From Phycisphaeraceae bacterium (lineage in GTDB: Bacteria > Planctomycetota > Phycisphaerae > Phycisphaerales > Phycisphaeraceae), in assembly GCA_029260675.1 (NCBI GenBank), contig JAJDCV010000130.1:1-16291 (forward strand): DNA of 16,291 nt, given 5' to 3'. The notes below the pieces were generated by a model. That model made no database searches. It was not told the DNA's origin and saw nothing but the letters and a program-made list of their open reading frames with translations. This document shows, piece after piece, positions 1-9,638 of the stretch (the first letter of the stretch is position 1; the number at the start of each line of letters is the position of its first letter). Position numbers and translations under genes: made by a program.

Positions 1-711
1 GCAGTCGTCCTTGGCCATCAACTCGGTCATCGCCCGGGTTACGTCACGGACATCGCAGAACGCGCGCGTCTGTGTGCCGTCGCCGTAGACGTCGATCGTC
101 TCCCCCGCGACCGCGCGCTCGACGAACCGAGGCACAACCATGCCGTAGTGCCCGACCTGCCTGGGCCCGATGGTGTTGAACAACCGTGTGATCACGACCC
201 GCAGGCCGAAACGCCGGTGCATATCGATCGCGAGGTGTTCGTCGATCGCTTTGGTCAACCCATACGACCACCTTGACGCGGTCGTCGGGCCGTAGACCAG
301 TTCCATGTCCTCACGCAGAGGCAGCACGGGGCACTTGCCGTACACCTCGCTGGATGACGCGATCAGGACCAAAGCCCCGGCACGCCGCGCGGCTTCAAGA
401 ACCGCCGCCGTCTGCTCGACGTTGTTGTGAACCATCGCGGCCGGGTCGTCGATGACCTTCTGAACACCCACCGCCGCGGCGAGGTGATAGACCCGGTCCA
501 CACCGTCCCACAACGCGGGATCGGCCACGGCTTCGCAGGCGTCGGCATGGATGAATTGGCAACGGTCGTCAAGAAGGTCCGCGATGTTGTCCCGGCTGCC
601 GGTGGACAGATCGTCAATCAGGATCAAACCCAGGCCCTGGGCCTTGAGTCGGGCCGAGAGGTGCGAGCCGATGAAACCCGCGCCGCCGGTGATAATCGCC
701 TTGCCCGTCAC
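1..711 (-). CDS. NAD-dependent sugar epimerase/dehydratase (SDR family), 3' end outside window
   Basis: This is an extended short-chain dehydrogenase/reductase of the kind that epimerises, dehydrates or decarboxylates nucleotide sugars for polysaccharide synthesis in the cytoplasm. The 237 visible residues begin with the Rossmann motif GGAGFIGSH (residues 9-17). ASSSEVYG (119-125) supplies the active-site Ser region, and Y150-x3-K154 (SYGLTK) is the catalytic pair. RLFNTIGPRQ (176-185) and the C-terminal substrate-binding part around YGDGTQTRAFCDV (209-221) are also typical. The GTG start at 711-709 was chosen because the Rossmann strand begins four codons later and AGGGA lies about 9 nt upstream. 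The gene follows the Wzc-like gene by 55 nt on the same strand, so it is probably the last visible gene of the operon. Reading stays open to base 1. The exact reaction (UDP-glucose 4-epimerase, UDP-glucuronate decarboxylase or GDP-mannose dehydratase) cannot be decided from this fragment. Confidence 0.9.
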   Translation of the reverse strand, partial: MTGKAIITGGAGFIGSHLSARLKAQGLGLILIDDLSTGSRDNIADLLDDRCQFIHADACEAVADPALWDGVDRVYHLAAAVGVQKVIDDPAAMVHNNVEQTAAVLEAARRAGALVLIASSSEVYGKCPVLPLREDMELVYGPTTASRWSYGLTKAIDEHLAIDMHRRFGLRVVITRLFNTIGPRQVGHYGMVVPRFVERAVAGETIDVYGDGTQTRAFCDVRDVTRAMTELMAKDDC

Positions 712-766
712 GGGTGCGTCCCTGGGGTTAGTCTGGGCCGAACGTCGGAAGACCGCTAGGTATGAG

Positions 767-3019
767 TCATTCGCTGTCAACCGGTTCGGCCAACTCGGAC
801 ACCCGCCGCCGCCCCCGGCCGTTGGTCTTGCCGTTCGCCTCGCCGTTCTCACGGTACCGGTAGAAGTCGCGGAAGCTGGAGCGGAAGTAGCCGCCGACGC
901 TCGACTGCACGCCGTTGAGCACGATGCCCAACAGATCGGACCGCTGCCCGGCGAACTGCCCGACCATACGGTCGATCATACCACGCTTGTCGTTCCCGGC
1001 CCGGACCACCGCCGCGACCGCGTCGACCTGCTTGGCAAGCACCTGGCACTCGGAACTCAACAGGGCCGGCGGCGCGTCGATCAACACCACATCAAACCGC
1101 GTCTCGAGCTCCGCCAACAGCGAACGGAACCGGGCGCCGTCCAACAACTCGGGCGCCGCATCCCCGGCACGCCCCGTCGGCAACACCGAGAAGTCAGGGT
1201 CTTGGACCGTCAGGAGCATATCATCCAGCGACGCGTCGTACAGCAGGATGTCGACCAGGCCCCTGTCGTTGTCCGCATCCACATACTGATGCTGCGCCGG
1301 CCTGCGGAAATTTGTGTCGACGATCACGATCTTCCGCCCGTTGTACGCCAGGCTCGTCGCCAGGTTGTGCGCCACGGACGACGCACCCGCGCCCGGCTGG
1401 GCCGATGCAATCAACAGCGTCTTGTAACCCCGTCGATCCATCTTCCCAAGCAGCGCCGTCCGCACCTGACGGTACGCCTCCGCCAGCAGACCCGTGGGGT
1501 ATTTCTCTACCACACGCTCCACCGCGCTGGGGCCCGAAGGGTCCTCGTCGGCATGAGGAAGAATGCCCAACAGCTCCGCTTCCTTGAGCAGCTTCACGTC
1601 GGCCGGGCTCTTGATGCTCTGATCGAACAGCTCCCGCGCGAAGACGATCCCGCCCACGAACGCGACCATCAAGAACGTCACCACCGGCACGATGACCTCG
1701 ATCTTGGGGAACACCAGCTCGGGTATCGAGGGGTTGGACTGGATCTGCACCGGCCGGGCCTCGGCCATGTCCTCGATCAGGCGGACCTCGGACAACGAAT
1801 TCTCGATCCGCTTGCGCGAGTCCTTGGCCTCTTCAACCTTTGCAACCTTGTTCAGATAGGTTGTCTGGTGGACATTCAGATCAACCAGCTTCTGCTGGAG
1901 CTCGATCACCTGCGTGTCATAGTCGTTAACCGTCTCGGTCATGCCCTCGATCGCCTGCTTGTAACCGCTGAGCGTCGCCTCCTCCTGCTCGCGGAGCAGG
2001 CGCTCGATCTCCCGGTCACGCTCGTTCTCCGTAGCGGCGATCTGGCGGTCAATCGACTTGATAACCCGGTGATTCTCAAGGTAGTCGTGCAACGAGACCT
2101 CACGCTGCTCACGCAGTGACCGTAGCCGCTCGTCACGGATCCGGATCGCGTCATCCTGGGATGCCCCAAGGATGTCGCTCGCCGTGGGCCCGCCGCCCGC
2201 GGCCTGCTTCTCCAACGCCGCGTCGTAAGCCTTCCGCAACGTAGTAAGCTCTTTGTTCAGCTCCTCACGATCCGAGATCCGCTGCGCCATCACCTGCGCC
2301 GCCTCGTCCAGGCGGGTGTCCAGGCTGGTCAGGTCGTGGTCACGCGCAAACTCCTCGATCTCTTCGGTCAGGTTGGCGATGTCCCGGTCAAGCAGGTTCC
2401 GCTCGGTCACCAACGAACGACGCCGGCTGCCCACACGGTTGTCCGTGTCGGTCCCGACACGTTTGAGATACACATCCACGATCGCCTGGGCGATCTTCTG
2501 ACAATCCTCCCGGTACGACGTCGTCACCATCAGGCGGATCAGTTGTGTCCCGCGGATCATGCTCACCGAGAGGTGGTCATCCAGGAGATCATCCCGGGCC
2601 TTATTGAAGTCAGGCGTCCCCTTTTTGGTCTGATAATCGGTGAACCAATGGCTGTTACGGACGGTTGGGTTGTTCAGGGCCTGGGTGAGGATGGCCTCGG
2701 ACTGGACCTTGTAGACCTCGCTCTTGATATACGATTCCATCGCGGCGACCGGGCCCGAGAAGATATCGCCGGTGCGGACCCTGTCCATGTCCACGATGCC
2801 CTCAGATACACGCAGCTGCGCGTAGGACGCGTACTGGGGCATGGTCTTGGCAAGCCCATACCACACGCCTATACCGATCACGACACCCATAATCGCGACG
2901 ACCGATAACAACCTGGCGTGCTGGCGCAGGACACGTAGCGGATCGATCGGCTTAAACCGACTGACATCCGAAGGTGGAGCACCGGGCCCCGGGATCGGCG
3001 GTACAGGATTGTTACTCAT
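767..3019 (-). CDS. Wzc/GumC-like polysaccharide chain-length protein with degenerate BY-kinase domain
   Basis: This inner-membrane polysaccharide co-polymerase of 750 residues should control chain length and pair with the Wza-like exporter. A Pro-rich cytoplasmic N-terminus leads to a Wzz-type domain with a membrane helix (about 38-57). A periplasmic part rich in charged coiled coil follows (about 195-415), then a second membrane helix (about 440-461) and a cytoplasmic MinD/BY-kinase-type ATPase domain (about 505-710). Walker A' (IVIVDTNFRRP, 564-574, D568) and Walker B (VVLIDAPP, 644-651) are kept. The P-loop reads QPGAGASSVA (541-550), with Ala546 where the family has the catalytic Lys. 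The C-terminus has only three tyrosines (Y711, Y720, Y722) rather than a dense cluster. The start codon overlaps the stop of the upstream TPR gene by 4 nt (ATGA), so the two are probably translationally coupled. The family assignment is firm; autokinase activity is doubtful. Confidence 0.92.
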   Translation of the reverse strand: MSNNPVPPIPGPGAPPSDVSRFKPIDPLRVLRQHARLLSVVAIMGVVIGIGVWYGLAKTMPQYASYAQLRVSEGIVDMDRVRTGDIFSGPVAAMESYIKSEVYKVQSEAILTQALNNPTVRNSHWFTDYQTKKGTPDFNKARDDLLDDHLSVSMIRGTQLIRLMVTTSYREDCQKIAQAIVDVYLKRVGTDTDNRVGSRRRSLVTERNLLDRDIANLTEEIEEFARDHDLTSLDTRLDEAAQVMAQRISDREELNKELTTLRKAYDAALEKQAAGGGPTASDILGASQDDAIRIRDERLRSLREQREVSLHDYLENHRVIKSIDRQIAATENERDREIERLLREQEEATLSGYKQAIEGMTETVNDYDTQVIELQQKLVDLNVHQTTYLNKVAKVEEAKDSRKRIENSLSEVRLIEDMAEARPVQIQSNPSIPELVFPKIEVIVPVVTFLMVAFVGGIVFARELFDQSIKSPADVKLLKEAELLGILPHADEDPSGPSAVERVVEKYPTGLLAEAYRQVRTALLGKMDRRGYKTLLIASAQPGAGASSVAHNLATSLAYNGRKIVIVDTNFRRPAQHQYVDADNDRGLVDILLYDASLDDMLLTVQDPDFSVLPTGRAGDAAPELLDGARFRSLLAELETRFDVVLIDAPPALLSSECQVLAKQVDAVAAVVRAGNDKRGMIDRMVGQFAGQRSDLLGIVLNGVQSSVGGYFRSSFRDFYRYRENGEANGKTNGRGRRRVSELAEPVDSE

Positions 3020-6000
3020 GGGGTTACAGACGCCTCCGTCAATTCGCCGGTGCGCTCCAACAGCTCTTGAGCCCGTTGGAGAATCTCCGACTCGTTATTC
3101 TGCTCGGCGAGATCGACCGCCGTCTTCAGGTGACGGCGGGCTTCGGCCTCATATCCTTGATTAATCAACACCTCGGCGAGGTGCAGATGGTTGGCGGACA
3201 GATCCGCCAACTTGATACTGCTCTCCAAGGTCTTCTGGGCTTGCTCGGTCTGGCCCAGCTTGAACCGCACCCAACCCAGCGTGTCCAGGATCTGTGCGTT
3301 CTGGGGCTCCAGCTCCGCGGCACGCTCGGCAAGGGGCAGGGCCTCGTCCGCTTTGCCAAGGTCCTCGGCCAGCATGTAGGACAAGTTGTTCAGCACGGAC
3401 GTGTTATCGGGCGAATGCTCGAGGACCCGGCGGTAATACGCCATCGCCTCTTGCGCACGGTCCGCTTCGTGCAGCGCCGGGCCCATGATCTGCTCAAGCA
3501 CCTGCAACTCGGCGGCATCCTCCGGCGACAACGTCGGCTCAAGCGCTTCCATACGCCGGATGGCCGCCCGCGAATCGCCGTCACCGATCTCCAACCGACC
3601 AAGCGCCAGGTCCACCCACGCACGCGAAGGCGGCTGCGTTAGACCTTCCATCAGTGAAACCGTCTCCGCCAGGGTTAAGTCCTTACGCACCTGCGCCGCC
3701 ACGCCGTAAAGCTGGTCGAAGCTGGCGCTACGCTCCGCCGCCCGGGCGAACACCTGCCGGGCCTGGTCCGCCTTCCCGGTCGCGTGCAGTGCGCGGGCCA
3801 TAATCGCCTGCAACAACGGCTGCTGATTCACAATCTCCGCGTGCTCACGCATCAGCCCCATCGCGTCGGACGCCCGGCCGTTCTCGATCTGGATAGTCGC
3901 CAGGTTCAGCATATTCGCCGGACTCGGGGCCGTATCCATCACCTGGGTATACGAATCGATCGCGCCCTGGATGTCGCCTTCCTTCACCGCAAGCCCGGCC
4001 AGCACGCTGTGCCAGGCCGGCTCGTTGGGGGACAACGACGCACCCGCTCGGGCCAGCGTCTTGGCACGGGTCATATCGCCCTCCGCGGTGTGCATCTGGA
4101 TCAGCGAAAGTCGCCCCTGAGCATAATCCGGGTGGCGTGACACCATCGTGTTCAACTCACGGATCGCCTCGCGCTTCTCGCCCTGCCTCAGATGCATCGT
4201 GACCAGCAGCCGGCGAGACATCAGGTGCTCGGGGTTCAAACTTAATGACGTGTTGAGGTCCTGGATGGCGTCGTCGGTGTTCTCCGGGTCCTTGGATAAC
4301 AACGCGGCACGCTCGTAGTAGTACAACCCCTTGCCCGGGTCGGCCTCGATCGCGCCGTTGATCAACCGTATCGCTTCCGCCATGTCACCCCCGCGTGACG
4401 CGATGATCAACGCCAACTGGGCGTCCTCCGCGGACCCCCCGTCAAAGGTGCCCAGGACACGCTCCGCCTCGTCGTACTCCTTGACCCTGATCAGCGAGTC
4501 GACAAGCCTCAAGCCGATGATCTGTTCATCGGGGAACTGCGCGTACAGGTCCCGGTACAACGCCAACGCCTGGGCGAAAACCTGACGTTGGAAATAGATC
4601 CCCGCCAGCTCGCGCGTGGCTTCACGCTGCTCGGATTCAACCTCGATCGCCGACTGGTAGGCGGCTACCGCACCCTCACCATCACCCGTCTCCAACAAGT
4701 ACCGGGCCAGCAGGATGTGATCCCCCGCCTTGGCCGAAGCCCCCAACGACTGCACGTAGCGCCGCAGGACCTGCGCGCCCTGGCCGACGTCACCGGCGTA
4801 GCGGTGAACGTTCGCAAGTACCGTCAGGTTCAGCCGGGTCTGCCCCTCCGTTTCGATCAGGCCACGGATCAGCTCAAGCCCCTCATCGGGCCGCCCCGTC
4901 TCGGCCAGCAGCAACCCCAACGCACGGATGTTGTCACTGTTCTCGGGCTGGTCCTCGGCCATCTCACGCCGCAGACGCAGGACCGTCTGCTTGTCGCCGT
5001 GCTTGCCCTCATAGATCAGATAAAGCTCGTGGAGCTGTGCGTTTGCTGGGAACTGCCTGTGCGCGAACTTGAGCATCCCCAGGGCTTCGTCGTGCTGGCC
5101 CCGACGGTCACGGATCGCCGCTAGGCCGCGGATCGACCCCAGGCCGTCGGGCCGCTGCTTCAACGACTTCTGGTACGCCCCGATCGCTTCGCCGTCGTTG
5201 CCTACGGCGACGTACATGTCACCCAGCAGACGCCAACCATCGGAGTTGATCGGGACCTGCTCCAACGCGACACGCAGCGTATCGATCGCCCCGGTGTAAT
5301 CCTGTCGGGCGACCTGGATCCGCGCCAGGAAGAATCCGCCGGACGCCTCGTCAAGGTTCAGCTGCGCCGCACGGTCCGCGACACGCTGCGCCAGGTCCAG
5401 GTCGTTATCCGCCAGCGCGGTAATGAACTTCAGGTCGATCACCTGCGAGTCGTCCGGCTTCAGCGCTTCGGCCTCGGCCAACGCCTCGTGGGCCTCCTGT
5501 CGCATGTTGGCGCGGGCGTACAAACGAGCCGCGCTGATCGAACGCAGGAACGGGTCGGGCTCGTTCTCGACGAAGCGCTCGATCGCCAGACCCGCGTCTC
5601 CCTCCAGCCCGGGGTCAAGCTGCTGCTCAAACGCCGACAGCATCTTCTCGTCGACCCCCGCCGCTCGGGAACGGTCAATTAATTGCTGCTTCCGATCCGC
5701 ATCATCCAACGCGAAAAGAAGCAGCGTCAGGATCTGTGGATTCGTCGGGTCCGCCCGGTAATACAGATCGAGCATCTGCGCCGCCTGCGCCTTGCGGCCC
5801 CCCTGGATCAGCAGCCTCGCCAGCCCCACCGCCAGGTCCGGGCGGTGGGCCATGTCCAGCTGCTTGTACGTCTCGACCGCCCGGTCAAGATCGTCCTGGG
5901 CCGCGTACAACGCCGCCTGCTGCATATGAGCCTGCTCGTTCAGCGGTTCGTCGACCAGCACCGCGTCGATGTGGTCCTGCGCCTCGTTGTAATCCTGCTG

Positions 6001-7566
6001 GCGGATGTAAATACCCGCAAGCGTCAGCCGGACACTCGGGACCTTCGGGTTCACCCTAACAATCTGCTCATATTGCTCGGCCGCGGCGCCCCAGTCTCCC
6101 TGCTGCGCCCGTGCACGCGCAGACAGCAACAGGGCCTCGGCCTTCTGGATGTTGAACGTGCCTGTGCCGAAAAGATCTATCGCCTTATCGATGCTGATCA
6201 GGCCCTCACGGACTTTCCCCTGGGCCAATGCGAGCCGGCCCTTCATAAGCAGGATCCGCGGCTGATCGCCCTGGCCCGACGCCACCGCATCGCTGATGAT
6301 CTTATCAGCCTCCGCGTATTTCGCCTCACGCTCCTCATCGGTTTCACTCTTCTCACCCAGCGTGATCAGAAGTTCCGCGTACTCGACTCGGGCACTGTTC
6401 TTCAGTGAGTAGTTCAACAACACATCCAGATAAAGCCCCTTGGTACTCAGGCCTTTGAGCTTCTCGATATACACCATCGACTCTTCGTATTGGGCCGCCT
6501 GCTTCAGCTCCGTGCCCAGCATCAGCTGGTACGTCAATTCGTCCGGGTTCTCCTCCTGACCGCGACGCAGCAACGCGATAGCACGACGCACACCCACGTT
6601 CTTGCTGACTGACGATGCCTCATCCCCGGCCTCCTCCTCAGCCACGACGTCCTTGCGATAAACCTGTTTCAGATACTGGGCCACCGTACGCACCACCAGC
6701 GGGGGGCGGGGGTCTTCCAGCAGCTGCGCTTCCAGCTCGTCCAGGATCGGTCTGGTCACGGCGGTTGGATCGTCACTCTGTGCGTCGTATCTTGCCCGCT
6801 GCAGCACAAGCATGTATTCCATCTTGCGCTCCGCGTTGTTCGGGTCCGCGTCGAGTTGGCCCTTCACCAGGTCGACCGCCTCGTCCTTGAGCCGCTGGAC
6901 CGTTTCCTGGTCACCACCCGGCCGGTTCTCTCGGGCCGACGCGATCAGCTTCCACTGTGCAAGGCTGTACGCCACCTCGGCGTCACCCGGATAAGTCTCC
7001 ATAGCCCACTTAAGGTCATCCCCGACACGGCTGAAGTCCTCCTCAGGCGTCTCGCTGTTCAGGCCGATCAGCCCATACACACCCCGCAAACGCCGGGCCA
7101 GCTTATCTTCCGGGTTGGCCACCAGCCGCGCTTCGCTGGCTTGATAGATGTACAGCGGGTGCGAGCCCGGAAGCAGACCCACCCGGTCGTACGTGCTCTT
7201 GATCAGGTCCGCGTATTCTCGCAGGTACTGCTCGGAAGTCGTGTCGATCTGCACCAGGTTCAGCGACGCCTGACCGATGAGTTGCAGCGTGTTGCCCGCC
7301 TCCACCTGGTCCGCCGCGGGGAGCTGCTTCAGGGCGGCGATGAGCTTCTTGATCACCTCCGGGTCGCTCTGGCTGTGGCCCACCGCACGCTTGAGCGTCT
7401 CGACCGCCAACTTATATTCGCCCTCCGCGAGGTACTTCTCGCTCCGCGCGACCAGTTCATCCGCGTCACGGGACGACAGGTACGCCACCGACGCGATGCC
7501 GCCCACCAGGACGATCAAAACAGCGCTTAGGATGAAGACAAACTTGGTATTTACGCGACCTGCCAT
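3016..7566 (-). CDS. Giant membrane-anchored TPR protein of the exosortase/EPS locus (PrsT-like)
   Basis: This 1516-residue protein is built almost entirely of tetratricopeptide-like repeats. A single N-terminal membrane helix (about residues 9-30, VFILSAVLIVLVGG) probably acts as an uncleaved anchor that places the repeats in the periplasm. Clear repeat units include LAQGKVREGLISIDKAIDLF, AIGAYQKSLKQRPDG and the C-terminal YYRRVLEHSPDNTSVLNNLS. Large TPR proteins accompany exosortases in many genomes (the PEP-CTERM/PrsT type), where they are thought to scaffold polysaccharide synthesis or export; no catalytic motif is visible. I chose the ATG at 7566 over the upstream ATG at 7662. The longer version would overlap the exosortase gene and add 32 Arg-rich residues ahead of the membrane helix, whereas 7566 lies 5 nt after the exosortase stop with GGAG about 13 nt upstream. 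It is roughly half again as long as the PrsT proteins I know of. The role is inferred from context. Confidence 0.88.
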   Translation of the reverse strand: MAGRVNTKFVFILSAVLIVLVGGIASVAYLSSRDADELVARSEKYLAEGEYKLAVETLKRAVGHSQSDPEVIKKLIAALKQLPAADQVEAGNTLQLIGQASLNLVQIDTTSEQYLREYADLIKSTYDRVGLLPGSHPLYIYQASEARLVANPEDKLARRLRGVYGLIGLNSETPEEDFSRVGDDLKWAMETYPGDAEVAYSLAQWKLIASARENRPGGDQETVQRLKDEAVDLVKGQLDADPNNAERKMEYMLVLQRARYDAQSDDPTAVTRPILDELEAQLLEDPRPPLVVRTVAQYLKQVYRKDVVAEEEAGDEASSVSKNVGVRRAIALLRRGQEENPDELTYQLMLGTELKQAAQYEESMVYIEKLKGLSTKGLYLDVLLNYSLKNSARVEYAELLITLGEKSETDEEREAKYAEADKIISDAVASGQGDQPRILLMKGRLALAQGKVREGLISIDKAIDLFGTGTFNIQKAEALLLSARARAQQGDWGAAAEQYEQIVRVNPKVPSVRLTLAGIYIRQQDYNEAQDHIDAVLVDEPLNEQAHMQQAALYAAQDDLDRAVETYKQLDMAHRPDLAVGLARLLIQGGRKAQAAQMLDLYYRADPTNPQILTLLLFALDDADRKQQLIDRSRAAGVDEKMLSAFEQQLDPGLEGDAGLAIERFVENEPDPFLRSISAARLYARANMRQEAHEALAEAEALKPDDSQVIDLKFITALADNDLDLAQRVADRAAQLNLDEASGGFFLARIQVARQDYTGAIDTLRVALEQVPINSDGWRLLGDMYVAVGNDGEAIGAYQKSLKQRPDGLGSIRGLAAIRDRRGQHDEALGMLKFAHRQFPANAQLHELYLIYEGKHGDKQTVLRLRREMAEDQPENSDNIRALGLLLAETGRPDEGLELIRGLIETEGQTRLNLTVLANVHRYAGDVGQGAQVLRRYVQSLGASAKAGDHILLARYLLETGDGEGAVAAYQSAIEVESEQREATRELAGIYFQRQVFAQALALYRDLYAQFPDEQIIGLRLVDSLIRVKEYDEAERVLGTFDGGSAEDAQLALIIASRGGDMAEAIRLINGAIEADPGKGLYYYERAALLSKDPENTDDAIQDLNTSLSLNPEHLMSRRLLVTMHLRQGEKREAIRELNTMVSRHPDYAQGRLSLIQMHTAEGDMTRAKTLARAGASLSPNEPAWHSVLAGLAVKEGDIQGAIDSYTQVMDTAPSPANMLNLATIQIENGRASDAMGLMREHAEIVNQQPLLQAIMARALHATGKADQARQVFARAAERSASFDQLYGVAAQVRKDLTLAETVSLMEGLTQPPSRAWVDLALGRLEIGDGDSRAAIRRMEALEPTLSPEDAAELQVLEQIMGPALHEADRAQEAMAYYRRVLEHSPDNTSVLNNLSYMLAEDLGKADEALPLAERAAELEPQNAQILDTLGWVRFKLGQTEQAQKTLESSIKLADLSANHLHLAEVLINQGYEAEARRHLKTAVDLAEQNNESEILQRAQELLERTGELTEASVTP

Positions 7567-7571
7567 GGCTC

Positions 7572-9638
7572 TTACTCTCCGGCCACCGCGCCGCTTGGTG
7601 CGGACGCGGGTGCCTCTGCGGGCCAGCGGCCCTCGGTGACGTCCACCCAATCGGGCAGACACGACATGATCTCGGGCATCAATTCCGACAACAGCGACGC
7701 GATCCGCTCGCCCGCCTTATCTTTATCCTGCACCCCGACCGTGACCTGAACCTTGCAGTAGTAGCTGTACTTGTCACGCAGATCGAATCCCTTTAAGCGG
7801 ACCTCATTGGGCCCCTTGAAGTATTTGCCGTTGGCGACAAAGAAGTACACCACGTTGACCTGTTCGTTGTTGCGCCGGGGGTCCGCAAAAGTGAAGTACG
7901 TTGCGGGGATATCCAGCCCCGGGATGCGTACTTCCTTGCCGAACCCCGTGTCCTTGACAGCATGCACGTAGCCCCCGGGCGCCGCCGGGTCTTCCTGATA
8001 ACCCTCGCCCTGTAGTTTCAGGGCCGTCGCACCACCGGCAACATGAACCAACCCGCTGGCCTTGAAGCACTGCTGCGGGACGTGCGGCACGGTGTCAGGC
8101 GTCCCGGTGTAATACGCCACGTGAACGTCCGCGATCCGGCCCCGGCCACCGCCGGCCCACGCCGTGTCTTCGTATGTACGGTTCAGGTACATCGTCGTAC
8201 CCAACTCCTCAAGGATGTCCTTGCCCAACGGCGGGTCCTGGCTGATAAAACGCCAGTGCCCCGACGGGTGCTCCAGCAGGTCCAGCTGCTTACGCAGCGG
8301 GACGTCCTGCTTGAACATCACCACCTTGTTCGCCCTGACCGTCGCTTCCTGCCCGGCCATCGCCGTCACCAGGAACCCCGCGCCCATCGCCAGTGCGACC
8401 GCACGTTTTCGGCCCGGACTCACGCTCTGGTCCCGTGGGATCAGCCTCGGCCAGATACGCGCGGCGCCAAACCACATCAACAAAAGCACCAGCAACAAGC
8501 CGCCGGCCGAGACGCCCCGGGCCACGGGCTCCGACCCACCCACCATCTGAACCGCGATGTCCGGTCGGACCACCGCGATCAGCAGCACGTAAAGCACACA
8601 CGCCAGCAGCGTCAGCCCGCTACCGAATAATAGCCCCTTGATGATCGTCGGGCCGTCCGTGTCCGTCGGCTCGTAAGCCACCAGCGGACGGTCCGTCTGG
8701 GCCTCACCCTGACCACGCTCGTCCGGCTCGTCCGCAATAATAAGCTTGTCAAGCACCCAACCAAGCAGCAGGAACAGCCCCGCAGCCGGGATCAGCATCA
8801 GCATCCCCACGAAGATGTGGAAGTCGCCCTTGGCGTACTCCGGCGCGTAAACGTGCAGGAACCCCAGCGTCGTCACACGCCCGACGTTCACCGCCACCGC
8901 GATCGGCAACGTCATCCCCACCATCACCACACGCTGCCACCACGAACGCGGCGCCAAAAACGCCATCGCCACACCCAGCGCCAGGAACGCCATCAGCATC
9001 CGCAGCCCCGAGCACGCCTCCGCGACGTTCATCGGCGGGTGCAGCTTCATCCCCTGGTGGTACAGCTCGATCGTGTTGCCACGGACGCTCGCCTCGACGT
9101 CCAGCGCCAACCCGATCATGTTCAACAGAAACGTCGAGCTGACCGACGCGATGTTCTGAAGCTTCAGCGCGATCATTTCCCAAAGCTTCTGGGAGACCTT
9201 CACCCCGAATCCCAGGTAAAGAATCGGGAACCAAAGCACCGTCATCATCCGCGTGCCCAGGATAAACAGCACCAGCCCGAACAGGGCGATGATCATGCTG
9301 TACCCCTGGAACATGTCGTTCTGACCGGGGTAAATAAAGAACGCATACGAGACCATGCCCACGAGCATGATCGGCAGGCCCCACCAGCAGACGCTGCTGG
9401 TCATCCGCATCAGCCGGCCCCGGTTCTGAAACAGGTAATACGCACCGATCACAGGCACCAAAAGCGCGTGGGACCAGTCGTTGTCGTCCAAAGAGATCAG
9501 CAGTGCCCGGTACAAGAAATTGCGGTGCAGGACGACGAACAAAAGGGTCAGCAGACCAATCCAGCCCCACCCGCGCGGGGTGATCAACGGCCTCGCCTCG
9601 CCGGCGGTCGTCAGATTCGTCACCGCGGTGCTGGTCAT
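7572..9638 (-). CDS. Exosortase fused to EpsI-like (DUF3485) domain, possibly XrtU-type
   Basis: Exosortases are multi-spanning cysteine transpeptidases that recognise a C-terminal PEP-CTERM-like signal on exported proteins, usually in genomes making exopolysaccharide. The first 300 residues have about eight to nine hydrophobic segments and the family's catalytic triad: C209 in EACSGLRML, R254 in NVGRVT, and H274 in DFHIFVG. After a hydrophilic loop (about 300-330) come three more hydrophobic segments (about 333-357, 378-392, 411-427). A soluble C-terminal domain (about 430-665) follows, with the EpsI hallmark VPHVPQQCFKASG (517-529), matching the H-x-P-x-x-C-x-x-x-x-G pattern of exosortase-associated EpsI proteins. 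At 688 residues it is longer than stand-alone exosortases (about 250-320) because of this fusion. The ATG at 9638 is preceded by GAGG almost adjacent and AGG 13 nt away. The TPR gene follows after 5 nt. No protein in the window carries an obvious sorting signal. The planctomycete XrtU subtype is a guess. Confidence 0.93.
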   Translation of the reverse strand: MTSTAVTNLTTAGEARPLITPRGWGWIGLLTLLFVVLHRNFLYRALLISLDDNDWSHALLVPVIGAYYLFQNRGRLMRMTSSVCWWGLPIMLVGMVSYAFFIYPGQNDMFQGYSMIIALFGLVLFILGTRMMTVLWFPILYLGFGVKVSQKLWEMIALKLQNIASVSSTFLLNMIGLALDVEASVRGNTIELYHQGMKLHPPMNVAEACSGLRMLMAFLALGVAMAFLAPRSWWQRVVMVGMTLPIAVAVNVGRVTTLGFLHVYAPEYAKGDFHIFVGMLMLIPAAGLFLLLGWVLDKLIIADEPDERGQGEAQTDRPLVAYEPTDTDGPTIIKGLLFGSGLTLLACVLYVLLIAVVRPDIAVQMVGGSEPVARGVSAGGLLLVLLLMWFGAARIWPRLIPRDQSVSPGRKRAVALAMGAGFLVTAMAGQEATVRANKVVMFKQDVPLRKQLDLLEHPSGHWRFISQDPPLGKDILEELGTTMYLNRTYEDTAWAGGGRGRIADVHVAYYTGTPDTVPHVPQQCFKASGLVHVAGGATALKLQGEGYQEDPAAPGGYVHAVKDTGFGKEVRIPGLDIPATYFTFADPRRNNEQVNVVYFFVANGKYFKGPNEVRLKGFDLRDKYSYYCKVQVTVGVQDKDKAGERIASLLSELMPEIMSCLPDWVDVTEGRWPAEAPASAPSGAVAGE

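Noticed and set aside
551..2119. Long open frame of 522 codons on the plus strand, antisense to the Wzc-like gene
   Set aside because: His/Arg/Leu-rich composition and no recognisable motif. It is the mirror of a high-GC coding region with an intact conserved protein on the minus strand.
7567..7662. Upstream ATG that would extend the TPR protein by 32 residues
   Set aside because: It overlaps the exosortase C-terminus, is Arg-rich, and would place a long basic stretch before the membrane helix. The ATG at 7566 has normal operon spacing.
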